From positions 26,922 to 90,921 of the forward strand of contig CAJCHZ010000110.1 of NCBI GenBank assembly GCA_903970165.1: a stretch of DNA of 64,000 nt, in the 5' to 3' direction. The translations under genes and the position numbers were made by a program. Each line of letters begins with the position of its first letter. The first letter of the stretch is position 1. Shown here piece by piece: positions 54,428 through 63,892 of this stretch. Under the pieces are notes generated by a model. That model was not told the DNA's origin and did no database searches. It saw only the letters and a list, made by a program, of their open reading frames with translations. Source of the DNA: Betaproteobacteria bacterium. GTDB lineage: Bacteria > Acidobacteriota > Terriglobia > Acidiferrales > UBA7541.

Positions 54428-54430
54428 TTA
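54394..54430 (+). terminator. Intrinsic terminator of the small RNA unit
   Basis: CGGCCCCGCAG...CTGCGGGGCCG (54394-54404 / 54410-54420), 11-bp stem, then TTGATTTTTA on the plus strand. No T-run on the minus strand, so it serves plus-strand transcription. Confidence 0.8.
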
Positions 54431-54446
54431 GGGCAGGCGAGCTGAA

Positions 54447-56156
54447 TCAGAGAATTGCGCTCTGCGCCCGAGGCGAGCCGCCAGGACCGAGGTTGGCGAT
54501 TGGTTTGACAGCGGACGGAGGCTTGACGATGAAGTCGGCGGTGCGCGAGATGGTTTGGTTGGTGAGGAGGTCGAGGACGTAGACCTCAAGCGTGTAGAGT
54601 CCCGGCACGAGAGAGGCAAGCGGAAGATTGCGCTCGATGGTGATTTGTTCCCTGGCCTGGTTGAGTTGCCCGGCGGATTCGTCCTCCTTCCAGATTTGCT
54701 GGCCGTCTTTGGTGACGCGATAGGAGACGGAGACGTTAGACTTGTGCGTCTCGGGATCGAGCATCAGGTTGTAAAGCTGGAGGAAGACGCCCATTTTGTC
54801 GGCGGTGGAGAATTCCGGGTTGATGCGCGGACGAACTCGGTACGAACCGAGAACGAAGGGGCCTTGGCCAACTTGAGATGCGGCGACGGCATGAATTTGG
54901 TCGGCAAGTACGAGCGTGCTGGCATCCAGCCTCTCCTCTTCGTAAAGGGGAACGCGGATGGGAGCATCAATTACGCCGACGTTTCCGCTTTGCGCATCCT
55001 TAACGACGACGTCTAGGCGATATAAGCCGGAGCGCAGCGGTACGGACTTTTGATAAATGGAGGAGAGTTTCAGCGAGTGCTCGAAGAGGGAATCGGGGAG
55101 ATCGCAGGAGATGACTTCTTCGAAAGTCTGGACGACGCGGCCACTGAGCGTGGTGATGCGGCCGTAAAGATTCAGGACGGCGGATTCCAGCCCGTCCTTG
55201 CTCTTGAAATTCAGATCGCGATTGGCGACCTGAAGAGTGATCGGGACCAGTACGGATTCGCGGGTTACGCGGAGAAAGTCAAAGCGGTAATCCATGTGAA
55301 TCTGATTGCGGATGATGCGCGCGGTGACCATCGCGGAGAGATCGTTGAAGTGTTCGGGAGGGCGCTGGACTTTGAAATACGTGTCAATATTCTCGAATTC
55401 GTCTATTCCGGAGCCACCGAGTGCCGCGGGCAGAGTGGTGCCGTTGGTGTTCGTGAATCGCCGCGCTTTTGTGGACAGGCCAAGCGCTTCGAGAGTGCTA
55501 AGGCCGGCGCCGGGCACTTTAGCCAAGGCGTCTTTCTCGCCGGGGTCACTGGTGATATGAAATTCGCCAGAGCCGGTGTTGTCGACGAACTCGATTTCGA
55601 CGTTCTCTTTGATGCCTTCCAAATGACGGTAGCGCCAGAGCTCCCAGGGATAAGTCGTGGTCGAGCCGCCGCCCTGCTCTGGCGGACGATCCCAGGTGCC
55701 TCCCATCGGGTGCGATTCGATCTCGTCGGGCGGGCCCCAGAGGATATGGATGTGGCCGCGATCGGTCTTCCAGCCGGGAACTCCGGAAGCAAAGTGCTCG
55801 TTGGCGTAGGCGATGCGGCGGTAGTGCTCTTCGCGATATGTGTTTTCAGGGGACTCGGGATCCGGATTACGGCGGCGCCAGAATTCTTCGATGAAACTGT
55901 CGCGCTCTTCGTTGGTGCTGAGGCGCAAGAACGCCTCTCGCTCTTCTTTTGTGATGATGTAAGTGACGTCTTCGTTCAGCCAGGCGGTGTAGGGCGCGCT
56001 TTCTTTGGCCAGTTTGCTGGCCTTGCTCTTGTGTTCTTTCTTGCTGGGCGGGTTTGTGGCGCCGCTCTTAGGCACCGATTGGTCTTGCGCCGTGGCAAGG
56101 GCGGAAAATGCGCAGTAGACAACAGCCGGAAAAATCGCCCAACAAACACGACGCAT
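54447..56156 (-). CDS. GWxTD-domain secreted protein
   Basis: A 569-aa exported protein. Signal peptide (CWAIFPAVVYCAFSALATA), a Lys-rich linker, then the GWxTD domain (about 60-210): NEDVTYIITKEEREAFLRL, FIEEFWRRRNPDPESPENTY, GWKTDRGHIHILWGPPDEIE and PWELWRY. A long beta-rich C-terminus ends with a domain of the Ig-like style. Function unknown. GWxTD proteins are common in Acidobacteriota. ATG 56156 has AGGTG 5 nt upstream; the frame is open to 56213 but lacks a signal there. Confidence 0.88.
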   Translation of the reverse strand: MRRVCWAIFPAVVYCAFSALATAQDQSVPKSGATNPPSKKEHKSKASKLAKESAPYTAWLNEDVTYIITKEEREAFLRLSTNEERDSFIEEFWRRRNPDPESPENTYREEHYRRIAYANEHFASGVPGWKTDRGHIHILWGPPDEIESHPMGGTWDRPPEQGGGSTTTYPWELWRYRHLEGIKENVEIEFVDNTGSGEFHITSDPGEKDALAKVPGAGLSTLEALGLSTKARRFTNTNGTTLPAALGGSGIDEFENIDTYFKVQRPPEHFNDLSAMVTARIIRNQIHMDYRFDFLRVTRESVLVPITLQVANRDLNFKSKDGLESAVLNLYGRITTLSGRVVQTFEEVISCDLPDSLFEHSLKLSSIYQKSVPLRSGLYRLDVVVKDAQSGNVGVIDAPIRVPLYEEERLDASTLVLADQIHAVAASQVGQGPFVLGSYRVRPRINPEFSTADKMGVFLQLYNLMLDPETHKSNVSVSYRVTKDGQQIWKEDESAGQLNQAREQITIERNLPLASLVPGLYTLEVYVLDLLTNQTISRTADFIVKPPSAVKPIANLGPGGSPRAQSAIL

Positions 56157-56404
56157 AAGGACACCTCGCGCAAAAAAGCGTTCAAGGGCGGCGACGCACT
56201 TGCCGCCGCACAATTCCCTTTCGCGACCCCCGAGTTACGACCGTTATGCCCCTCAGAATCAAGGAATGCGGTAGGGGTTGCCTGAGGGCATTGACATGTG
56301 GGGATATCCGGCATACCGTTCGCGGCCAATGCCATCGCAGCGATAAGACAATTCTCAATGACAGTGGCAGAGAAGGCTAAAAGAAACAGAGGGACTTTTG
56401 CGGG

Positions 56405-57787
56405 ATGACCATGAGAAATAAGCTCCTGGTTGCGGCTCTGTTGGCAGCGACGCTGGCTGTTGCTGCCTCGCTGCTGGACACCGGACAACATTTGGCGCTT
56501 CCGGCAATGGTGCCTCTCGCCCTGCGGTGGATTGCGATTTTGTTGCTGGCGGGCGTGGCGACGGAGCGGCGCTCGCTGACGGCGTGGATCCTGGTGGGAA
56601 TGCTATCGGGAGCGGAGTTTGGGCATGACTGGCCCGCGGCGGCGGTCCAGGTGCAATTCCTTGGCGCGATTTTTCTGCGGCTGATCAAGGTGGTGATTGC
56701 GCCCCTGCTGTTCGCGGCCTTGGTAGTGGGAATTGCCGGGCACGCGGATTTGAAAAAAGTCGGACGGCTTGCGCTCAAATCGCTGGTGTATTTCGAGGTG
56801 GTTTCGACGATTGCGATGCTGATTGGGTTTGCGGCCATCACCTTAAGCCGTGCCGGCGAAGGCGTGCATGTTCCGCTGTCGACAACAGGCGAAACGCTGA
56901 ATGCGGCGCCGCATACCGCGGCGCAGATCATCACCGATATTTTTCCCGAGAACATCGCCAAGTCCGTGGCGGAGGGACAGGTATTGCAAGTGGTGGTGTT
57001 CAGCGTGCTTTTTGGCATGGCGCTGGCGCTGGTGCCTGAAGCGAAACGGCGGCCGATGCTGGTATTCGCCGAGAGCCTGGCGAGCACCATGTTCAAGTTC
57101 ACGAATCTCGTGATGTATGTGGCGCCGATTGGCGTGTTCGGGGCGGTTGCTTACACCGTGGGGCACATGGGACTTGGCGTGTTGCTGCCGCTGTTTAAAT
57201 TGATCGCCACGATGTATATCGCACTTATCGTTTTTATTCTGGGCGTCCTGCTGCCCATCGTTCTTTTGGCGCGGGTTCCGATCAAAAAATTTATTGCTGC
57301 AGTGACGGAGCCGGTGACCATCGCTTTCGCCACGGCCAGCTCGGAAGCTACTTTGCCGCTGGCCATCGAGGAGATGGAAAAATTCGGCGTGCCGCGGGAG
57401 ACCGTGGCTTTCGTTTTGCCCACCGGTTACAGCTTCAATATGGATGGCGCCGCGATCTACCAATCGCTGGCTTTGCTGTTCGTCGTGCAGGCCGCGGGCC
57501 TGCATTGGGGGATTTGGCAACAGGCGGTCATGCTGCTGACCTTGAAGATCACCAGCAAAGGGACAGCCGGGGTCGCGCGTGGGTCGCTGGTGGTTGTTTT
57601 CGCGGCTGCAGCGACATTCCATCTTCCGGCAGAGCCACTGTTTTTGCTGCTGGCCATTGATCAGATTATGGACATGGGGCGGACGGTGGTTAGTGTTCTG
57701 GGGAATTGCGTGGCATGTGTGGTGATTGCGCGGTGGGAAGGCGAGATTCCCAGCGGGGTTGCAGAGGCGGCCGTGGATGCTATTTGA
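56405..57787 (+). CDS. Dicarboxylate/amino acid:cation symporter (DAACS family)
   Basis: A 460-aa transporter of the GltP/DctA type with about eight membrane helices and two re-entrant loops. Signatures: FLRLIKVVIAPLLFAALVVG, FATASSEATLPLAIEEMEKF (serine-rich loop) and the metal/substrate part VLPTGYSFNMDGAAIYQSLA. It takes up glutamate, aspartate or C4-dicarboxylates with H+ or Na+. ATG 56405 starts it; 56411 is equally possible. Divergent from the GWxTD gene. No regulator nearby. Confidence 0.93.
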   Translation: MTMRNKLLVAALLAATLAVAASLLDTGQHLALPAMVPLALRWIAILLLAGVATERRSLTAWILVGMLSGAEFGHDWPAAAVQVQFLGAIFLRLIKVVIAPLLFAALVVGIAGHADLKKVGRLALKSLVYFEVVSTIAMLIGFAAITLSRAGEGVHVPLSTTGETLNAAPHTAAQIITDIFPENIAKSVAEGQVLQVVVFSVLFGMALALVPEAKRRPMLVFAESLASTMFKFTNLVMYVAPIGVFGAVAYTVGHMGLGVLLPLFKLIATMYIALIVFILGVLLPIVLLARVPIKKFIAAVTEPVTIAFATASSEATLPLAIEEMEKFGVPRETVAFVLPTGYSFNMDGAAIYQSLALLFVVQAAGLHWGIWQQAVMLLTLKITSKGTAGVARGSLVVVFAAAATFHLPAEPLFLLLAIDQIMDMGRTVVSVLGNCVACVVIARWEGEIPSGVAEAAVDAI

Positions 57788-57864
57788 CGGTTTTGTCCTT
57801 GAGGCTAGCGAAAGGGATCTTCGTCGAGGGATCGTTGTCGAATTGACCCCCTTGCGAATTTTGT

Positions 57865-57887
57865 AAGTGTTGCATCTAAAAGACTTA
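57865..57887 (+). promoter_or_regulatory. Conserved upstream motif AAGTGTTGCATCTAAA, copy 2
   Basis: Same 16 bases as 45639. Here it is followed by AGACTTAGAATGC, giving an imperfect inverted repeat GCATCTAA...TTAGAATGC, as expected of a PadR-like operator. It lies 167 bp before the ADOP gene. Confidence 0.55.
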
Positions 57888-58053
57888 GAATGCGCGTAAG
57901 CTCAGAGGGTGGCGTCACTCTAGTTTCGCCTACGCGAAACAGTTCCTCTCAGACGTTAACAGCTGTGGCTGTACGCGCGTCTTGCCTGCCAGCCGGGACA
58001 ACAGAATGCCGACTTCGTGGAGTTGGGCTGAGCGGCGGCTTGGTGGAGCAGCA

Positions 58054-60528
58054 ATGATCGAATCCTTCGTGCAGGATCTTAAATTTGCGGTGCGCGGATT
58101 GCGGAAGAATCCTGGGTTTGCGCTGATGTGCATTTTGACGTTGGCGCTGGGCATTGGGGCAAACACCGCGATTTTCACCGTGATCAACGCGGTGCTGATC
58201 CGGCCTGTGCCGGGAGTGGCGCATCCCGGCGAAATCGTGATGCTGGAACGGTTGCAGAAAAACAATCCCGACTTTGTTTTCGGCTATCCCGACTACCTGG
58301 ATTACCGCGACCAGGCTCGATCCTTTACAGCTCTCGCGGCGCGCTGTCGTACGGCCCTGGCGCTGAATCACGGGAGCACGGAACGAATCGTTGGCGAATT
58401 GGTTTCCGGCAACTATTTTTCCGTGCTGGGAGTGAATCCCGCTGCAGGACGGTTGATCGCTCCGGAAGATGCACGGTCGGAGGGTGAGGCGCCAGTCGCG
58501 GTATTGAGTTATGCAGCCTGGCGAAGAGTTTTCGGCTTGGATCCGCAAATCGTTGGGAAGAATATTCTGCTCGACGGGCAAGCGTTCAACGTTGTGGGAG
58601 TGGCGGCACCTGGATTTGCAGGGACGGAGGTGGGTTCGCCGACGGACGTGTGGGTGCCGCTAACGATGCAGCCTTTGGCCATGCCTCGAATGTCCGCCGG
58701 GGTTTTGCGCAACCGGAATGCGGGATGGATTGAGATTTTTGGGCGGTTGAAACGCGGCGCCCGTCTTGCCGAAGCGCGCGGAGAATTGCAAATCATCGCG
58801 GCGCGGCTTGCGGCGGCTTATCCGGAGTCCAACGAGCACCGCGGCGTGGACGTGATTCCCAGCTTTGGGATGGACCCCGACGACCGCGCGGCGCTGGAAA
58901 AGTTTTTTGGGCTGCTCATTGCTTCCGTGGGACTTCTCCTGCTCATCTCGTGCAGTAATGTGGCTAATTTATTGCTGTCACGGGCGGATTCGCGCCGCAG
59001 AGAAATCACGATGCGATTGGCGCTTGGAGCGAGCCGTGGACGCCTGGTACGGCAATTGTTGACGGAAGGCGTCTTGCTTTCCTTGCTTGCGGGGGGACTC
59101 GGCCTTTTGCTGGCGCCGGGGACGGGCCAACTGATACTCGGTTTCCGGCAGCCGCTGTACGCGCTGCGCGGGGTGGATACGACACCGGATGCGCGAGTGT
59201 TGGGGTTTACGATGTTGGTGGCTTTACTGACGGGGGTCTTGTTCTCGCTTGCGCCGGCGCTGCAATCTTCGAAGGCCGATCTGGTTGCCACGCTAAAAGA
59301 CAACGCGCAAGGAGGTGGACGGCGATCGCGGCTGAGAAGCATTCTTGTTTCGTCGCAGATCGCGCTTTCCCTCGCTTTGCTGGTTGTGGCCGGGGTAACC
59401 GTCCGCAAAATGCGGCAGCTTGTGACGCAGGATCCGGGCTTCAAGACCGGTAATTTGCTGATGATGTCTGTTTCGCCGAGCCTCGAGGGATATTCCGAGA
59501 CACAGGCGCAGCGGTTCTACGAGGAGATGCTGGCGCGCGTGGAGCGACTTCCCGGAGTTCAGTCGGCAACGCTAGCGGCCACGGTCCCTCCGGAGGATTG
59601 GAGCGGCCGCGTTTCGATCTTTTATGAGGGGCAAGCGCCGCCGCTGGACTATTACCGGGGGCACGAATTCGAGGTGGGCATGCGGGTAGATGTAAATAAC
59701 GTCGCTCCGAATTATTTCCGGACGATGGGAATTCCGATTCGACAAGGGCGGGATTTTACGGAACGGGACCGCACCGGAGCACCGCTTGTTGCGATTGTGA
59801 GCCGGCGTCTGGCGCAAAGTCTTTGGCCGGATCAAGACGCGCTAGGCAAACGAATCGAATGGCCTTCCTGGGAAGGAGCGCCGCGGCCGCCGATCGAGAT
59901 TGTGGGCGTTTCCGCGGATGCGAAGTATCGCTCGCTGATCGCCGATGCGCCGCTCTTGCTTTATGTGCCGGAATTTCAGAACTACAACGGATCGCCAAAG
60001 CTGGCGCTTTGCACTTCGGCAATGCCAGCGGATTTTCTGCCCGCGGTTCGAGGTGAAATCGCGGCTCTGGATCCGAACTTGCCGGTCTTCGCAGTGAAAA
60101 CGATGTCCGAGCAAGTGGAAGATTCTCTCTGGCAGCCGCGCATGGCGGCGGGAATACTGGGGAGCCTCAGCCTTTTTGCGCTTGCCGTCGCGGCTGTGGG
60201 TCTTTACGCCGTGGTGTCGCAGTGGATGGGGCAGCGAACGCGGGAGATTGGGATTCGCATGGCGCTGGGGGCGAAACCGCGCGAGGTGATGCGATTGATT
60301 TTGAAATACGGAGCCCGGTTGGCGGTGTGGGGAATCGCGGCAGGCGTGCTGATTTCTTCGGCCGTGACACGCTTCGTGTCTTCCCTACTTTTTGGCGCGA
60401 GCAGCACCGACATACGGACGATTGCGGTTATCGCGCTGCTGCTATTTTTATTAACGCTGGCGGCTTGTTACATTCCGGCGCGGCGCGGGATGCAAGTGGA
60501 TCCGATAGTCGCTTTGCGCCACGAATAG
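58054..60528 (+). CDS. ADOP-family ABC transporter permease (MacB-like)
   Basis: A 824-aa permease of the acidobacterial duplicated orphan permease family. An N-terminal short part (IESFVQDLKFAVRGLRKNPG, then a membrane helix with TLALGIGANTAIFTVINAV), MacB-type periplasmic domain, and two FtsX-like blocks of three helices each (LIASVGLLLLISCSNVANLL and LGSLSLFALAVAAVGLYAVV). No ATPase is encoded beside it, as usual for this family. ATG 58054 is followed by the family start; the frame open to 57982 is not protein-like. Substrate unknown. Confidence 0.93.
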   Translation: MIESFVQDLKFAVRGLRKNPGFALMCILTLALGIGANTAIFTVINAVLIRPVPGVAHPGEIVMLERLQKNNPDFVFGYPDYLDYRDQARSFTALAARCRTALALNHGSTERIVGELVSGNYFSVLGVNPAAGRLIAPEDARSEGEAPVAVLSYAAWRRVFGLDPQIVGKNILLDGQAFNVVGVAAPGFAGTEVGSPTDVWVPLTMQPLAMPRMSAGVLRNRNAGWIEIFGRLKRGARLAEARGELQIIAARLAAAYPESNEHRGVDVIPSFGMDPDDRAALEKFFGLLIASVGLLLLISCSNVANLLLSRADSRRREITMRLALGASRGRLVRQLLTEGVLLSLLAGGLGLLLAPGTGQLILGFRQPLYALRGVDTTPDARVLGFTMLVALLTGVLFSLAPALQSSKADLVATLKDNAQGGGRRSRLRSILVSSQIALSLALLVVAGVTVRKMRQLVTQDPGFKTGNLLMMSVSPSLEGYSETQAQRFYEEMLARVERLPGVQSATLAATVPPEDWSGRVSIFYEGQAPPLDYYRGHEFEVGMRVDVNNVAPNYFRTMGIPIRQGRDFTERDRTGAPLVAIVSRRLAQSLWPDQDALGKRIEWPSWEGAPRPPIEIVGVSADAKYRSLIADAPLLLYVPEFQNYNGSPKLALCTSAMPADFLPAVRGEIAALDPNLPVFAVKTMSEQVEDSLWQPRMAAGILGSLSLFALAVAAVGLYAVVSQWMGQRTREIGIRMALGAKPREVMRLILKYGARLAVWGIAAGVLISSAVTRFVSSLLFGASSTDIRTIAVIALLLFLLTLAACYIPARRGMQVDPIVALRHE

Positions 60529-60581
60529 GTTCAGAACATCCAGGAAAAAACCTGCGATTGCTTTTCCTCTCGATCGACAGC

Positions 60582-60983
60582 TTACCTTTGCCGTTTGGGA
60601 AAAAGAAAAATCGCCATCGGGATGGGTTGCGCGAATTTCTTTTTGAGATACCAGCACGGTGGGTCGCCGTAATGCGGGAATAGGGAGTGGACGCATGTGC
60701 CGGTTTGCTGGGGATTGATAGTGTCCACACTGTATTCGGTTTTGTTGCCCTTTTCGTCGATGGCCAGGATGCGGAGGGCGGTGATGGTCTCAAAGGGATC
60801 GTTTGCCGTTGAATGCTTCATGCGCATGCGAACGGAAATGTAGTCGCCGAGGTAGGTGAGCACGACGGCTACGACAATGGCGATGACGATGCCCTTGACC
60901 AGAGAGCGTATCGGGATCAAGTGGACAGTTCCTTTGTTCGCGCCAATTAAAAAATTTGAATCCCTATGCGGGCCTGATTTCAA
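60582..60983 (-). CDS. Small membrane protein of unknown function
   Basis: A protein of up to 133 aa with one hydrophobic helix (GIVIAIVVAVVLTYLGDYIS) and a short polar C-terminus containing TALRILAIDEKGNKTEYSVD. The start is uncertain: TTG at 60983, directly after the stop of the preceding gene (60985), or TTG at 60920. It is coupled to the upstream gene. I do not know the family. Confidence 0.55.
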   Translation of the reverse strand: MKSGPHRDSNFLIGANKGTVHLIPIRSLVKGIVIAIVVAVVLTYLGDYISVRMRMKHSTANDPFETITALRILAIDEKGNKTEYSVDTINPQQTGTCVHSLFPHYGDPPCWYLKKKFAQPIPMAIFLFPKRQR

Positions 60984-60984
60984 A

Positions 60985-61941
60985 TTATTGCTGCGGTTTG
61001 TCTTTCGGGACCTCGACCGGCGTGCCGATCTTGATCGTGGAACCGAATCGTTTGTAGTTTTCGTAACGCACGGTCATGCGCAGATGAATTCCGCCGCTGC
61101 TGAAATTCAGGGTGTCATCGGCGTGCGTGTACGTTGGAAACCAGTAGTGGCCTTCGATATTTTCGCGGAACGTTTCAAAGCGCGGGTAGAGATGCTCTGA
61201 ACCCCTCTTCCGGATGTCGGGGACGGCTTTGCCGTCGGTTTTGACGATGCCCATGTCATTCTGATCGACCCAAATGCGGCCCTGGAAGTAGCGCTGGTTC
61301 TTTTCGATTTTCTTGGGAGCCACGTCGAAGACGTACGTATTGAGCTCGTCGAGTTGTTGCTGGCCGGCATATTTTACGTCGTACTTCGGCAGTTCATCCG
61401 TGGTGAGAACAAAGGGTTGAACCTTCTCAAGATCTTCTTTGTCCTGTTCATCCAGCATGACGCGAGTGAGGGATGACGGCGGGGCATAAGTGTCGTGCTC
61501 GGAGCGCTTGCCTTGGGGATTAAACACGATGTCGGTGACGAGGCGGTATTCGCCGTCGGCCTGGCCAGAATAGTCATCAATGGTCTGAACGACGACCGTC
61601 TGGGTATAGGTGTAGTTGTCGCGCTCTTTTTTGAACTCGAGTTCGCGGGCAGAAAATTTTGCGATGATTTGGTCGGCGGGAATTTTGGGCGGGTCCGTTG
61701 AGAGCGGAGATTCGGTGGTTGACTGGTGCGGCGGAGTTTTCAGGACCGGCCCGGAGCCGGGCTGTGGTAGCGGCGTTGGCGCGGTGTAGGACGGAGGCGG
61801 CGGAAGCGGGCCGGTCTGCTGTGCGACAAGCGAAATCGAGCATGTCAGGGAAAAAAGAGCAGTCAGGATCACGGCCATCGTGGGAAATTTCCTGTTTGGC
61901 CTAATCAGGTTCAGCTCAATGATGTGAAGTATTCGTTGCAT
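60985..61941 (-). CDS. Secreted protein of unknown function
   Basis: A 318-aa exported protein: signal (MAVILTALFSLTCSISLVAQ, after a 21-residue N-terminal stretch), a Pro-rich linker and a beta-rich domain (TQTVVVQTIDDYSGQADGEY; RYFQGRIWVDQNDMGIVKTD; GHYWFPTYTHADDTLNF). The pattern of beta strands with Trp/Tyr residues recalls LolA-like folds but no firm match. AAAGGAAC lies before ATG 61941. Probably one operon with the small membrane protein. Confidence 0.72.
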   Translation of the reverse strand: MQRILHIIELNLIRPNRKFPTMAVILTALFSLTCSISLVAQQTGPLPPPPSYTAPTPLPQPGSGPVLKTPPHQSTTESPLSTDPPKIPADQIIAKFSARELEFKKERDNYTYTQTVVVQTIDDYSGQADGEYRLVTDIVFNPQGKRSEHDTYAPPSSLTRVMLDEQDKEDLEKVQPFVLTTDELPKYDVKYAGQQQLDELNTYVFDVAPKKIEKNQRYFQGRIWVDQNDMGIVKTDGKAVPDIRKRGSEHLYPRFETFRENIEGHYWFPTYTHADDTLNFSSGGIHLRMTVRYENYKRFGSTIKIGTPVEVPKDKPQQ

Positions 61942-62049
61942 GTTCCTTTCCTCGTAAGCGCAGACGGGAAGTTCGAAGTGTCAGGATAACGCTCGGGTTG
62001 CTTCCCGTCCAGCGGATGCAGGAGCCGGTAGTGTCCTGATTCGCGTTGC

Positions 62050-62090
62050 CATGTAGCGGCGGAGCGCCGGGATAAACCTCGGCCCTACAC
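62050..62090. repeat. Palindromic intergenic element near 62.05 kb
   Basis: TGTAG (62053) and CTACA (about 62086) bracket GCGG-rich inner arms (GGCGGAGCGCC), forming a nested inverted repeat in the gap before the antiporter gene. It belongs to the same style of short palindromic repeats as those at 4759 and 46281 but is not the same sequence. Confidence 0.45.
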
Positions 62091-62137
62091 AACGGGGAAG
62101 TGGTGAGGTATCTTCAGGGCAAGAGGTCTGAGGCGCG

Positions 62138-63751
62138 ATGGGAAGCGGAGGCGGAATTCACGCGTTTGAGCTGGTGTTTTTGCTGCTGCTGATGTTCGTG
62201 GTGATTTTTGCGATTCTTGCCCGGAAGCTGCGCGTTCCTTACCCCATCGTTCTGGTTATCGCCGGACTGATTCTCAGCCTTGTTCCGGGGATTCCACGAA
62301 TCACGCTGAATCCCGATCTGATTTTTCTCGTGGTATTGCCGCCGCTGCTCTATAACGGGGCCTGGCTGATTCCCTGGCGCGAATTCAAATCTAATCTCGT
62401 ACGAATTTGCCTGCTTGCCTTCGGACTGGTGTGTTTTACCGTCGCGGGCGTAGCTGTCACTGCCAAATGGGTATTTACGGGATTTGATTGGCGGCTTGGC
62501 TTTGTATTGGGGGCGGTCGTGGCGACGACCGATACGATTGCGGCGATGGCAATTGCCAAGAACGTAGGATTGCCACGCGGGATTACAGACGTTCTCGAAG
62601 GCGAAAGCCTGTTGAATGACGCGACTGGCTTGCTGGCACTGGAATTTGGCGTGGCGATGGTCGTAACGGGCGAAACCCCGACGTTGGGCAGCGCGCTTTT
62701 GCGGCTGAGTTACCTGACTCTGGCGGCCATTGCTCTTGGACTGATCATCGGGTTCGTCGTGGAAGCGATTCACCGGCGTATTGATGACGGGCCCATCGAA
62801 ATCACGATGAGCATCATTGTTCCTTACGCGGTTTATCTCGCCGCCGAAGCGATTCATTCTTCCGGAGTGCTGGCGGTGGTGGCCTGCGGATTGTATTTGA
62901 GCCGGCATAGCTCACACTTTTTCTCGCCGAGTGTACGTATACAGGCGTGGGCTGTCTGGGATTCGCTGACGTTTGCACTGAACGGTATTGTCTTCATGCT
63001 GATTGGCTTGCAGTTGCCTTTCGTGCTGGCGGACATTCGCGAGTACAGCTTTCTTCAGCTGCTGCGCTACGGAGCAATCTTCAGCGGGCTGCTGATTTTG
63101 CTGCGATTGGTCTGGATGTATCCAGGAGCGGCCCTCGCTTACTTTATTCGCAAGCACCTGTTGCATCAGAAAGCGGAGTTGCCGGGGCCGCGGCAGATAT
63201 TTGTGCTTGGCTGGACGGGGATGCGCGGCGTGCTGGCGCTGGCGGCGGCGCTTTCCCTGCCGGTGACGCTGGCGAATGGCGCTCCGTTTCCGCAGCGGAA
63301 TTTGATCGTATTTCTGACGTTTTGCGTGATTCTCGTCACGCTGGTCCTGCAAGGACTGACGCTTCCTGCGGTCATTCGCGCACTCGGACTTGCGGGAGAT
63401 TCGGAGCACAAGTGCGAAGAAGAGGAAGCCCGGCGTTTGATAATCGAAGCCGCTCTGGCGCGCCTTGAAGAGACGCGCAGCAGGGACCGTGGCCAGCTCG
63501 CGGAGGCTTACAAGGAGATTGAGCAGCGCTATCGGCACCGGCTGGCAAATCTCGTTGGGAAAGACGAGCAAGGGATTGAAGTCGACCGTGCGTCTTATGC
63601 GCGGTATCTGGAACTCTCACGGAACATGCTGGGGACGGAACGCGAAACTGCCTTGATGCTGCGAAACACAGGCAGGATCAACGACGAGGTGCTGCGGAAA
63701 ATTGAACACGAGCTGGACTTGACAGAGACGCGGCTGTCGTTGATTTCGTGA
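62138..63751 (+). CDS. CPA1-family Na+/H+ antiporter
   Basis: A 537-aa antiporter with about 12 membrane helices. Recognisable points: VVLPPLLYNGAWLIPWREFK, the ion-binding region VVATTDTIAAMAIAKNVGLP (usual ATDPVA reads TTDTIA), EGESLLNDATGLLALEFGVA, and GWTGMRGVLALAAALSLPV. The C-terminal tail (about 420-537) is cytoplasmic and helical with coiled-coil character. It exports Na+ (or K+) against H+. GCGATG: the start at 62138 lacks a clear ribosome site. Monocistronic. Confidence 0.92.
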   Translation: MGSGGGIHAFELVFLLLLMFVVIFAILARKLRVPYPIVLVIAGLILSLVPGIPRITLNPDLIFLVVLPPLLYNGAWLIPWREFKSNLVRICLLAFGLVCFTVAGVAVTAKWVFTGFDWRLGFVLGAVVATTDTIAAMAIAKNVGLPRGITDVLEGESLLNDATGLLALEFGVAMVVTGETPTLGSALLRLSYLTLAAIALGLIIGFVVEAIHRRIDDGPIEITMSIIVPYAVYLAAEAIHSSGVLAVVACGLYLSRHSSHFFSPSVRIQAWAVWDSLTFALNGIVFMLIGLQLPFVLADIREYSFLQLLRYGAIFSGLLILLRLVWMYPGAALAYFIRKHLLHQKAELPGPRQIFVLGWTGMRGVLALAAALSLPVTLANGAPFPQRNLIVFLTFCVILVTLVLQGLTLPAVIRALGLAGDSEHKCEEEEARRLIIEAALARLEETRSRDRGQLAEAYKEIEQRYRHRLANLVGKDEQGIEVDRASYARYLELSRNMLGTERETALMLRNTGRINDEVLRKIEHELDLTETRLSLIS

Positions 63752-63816
63752 CGCGGAGGCGTGGAGCAGGGACCGTTTTTGGTGGTGTGTGGTAAACTTT
63801 TCAAGTACTGCCCGGT

Positions 63817-63892
<76 letters not shown>

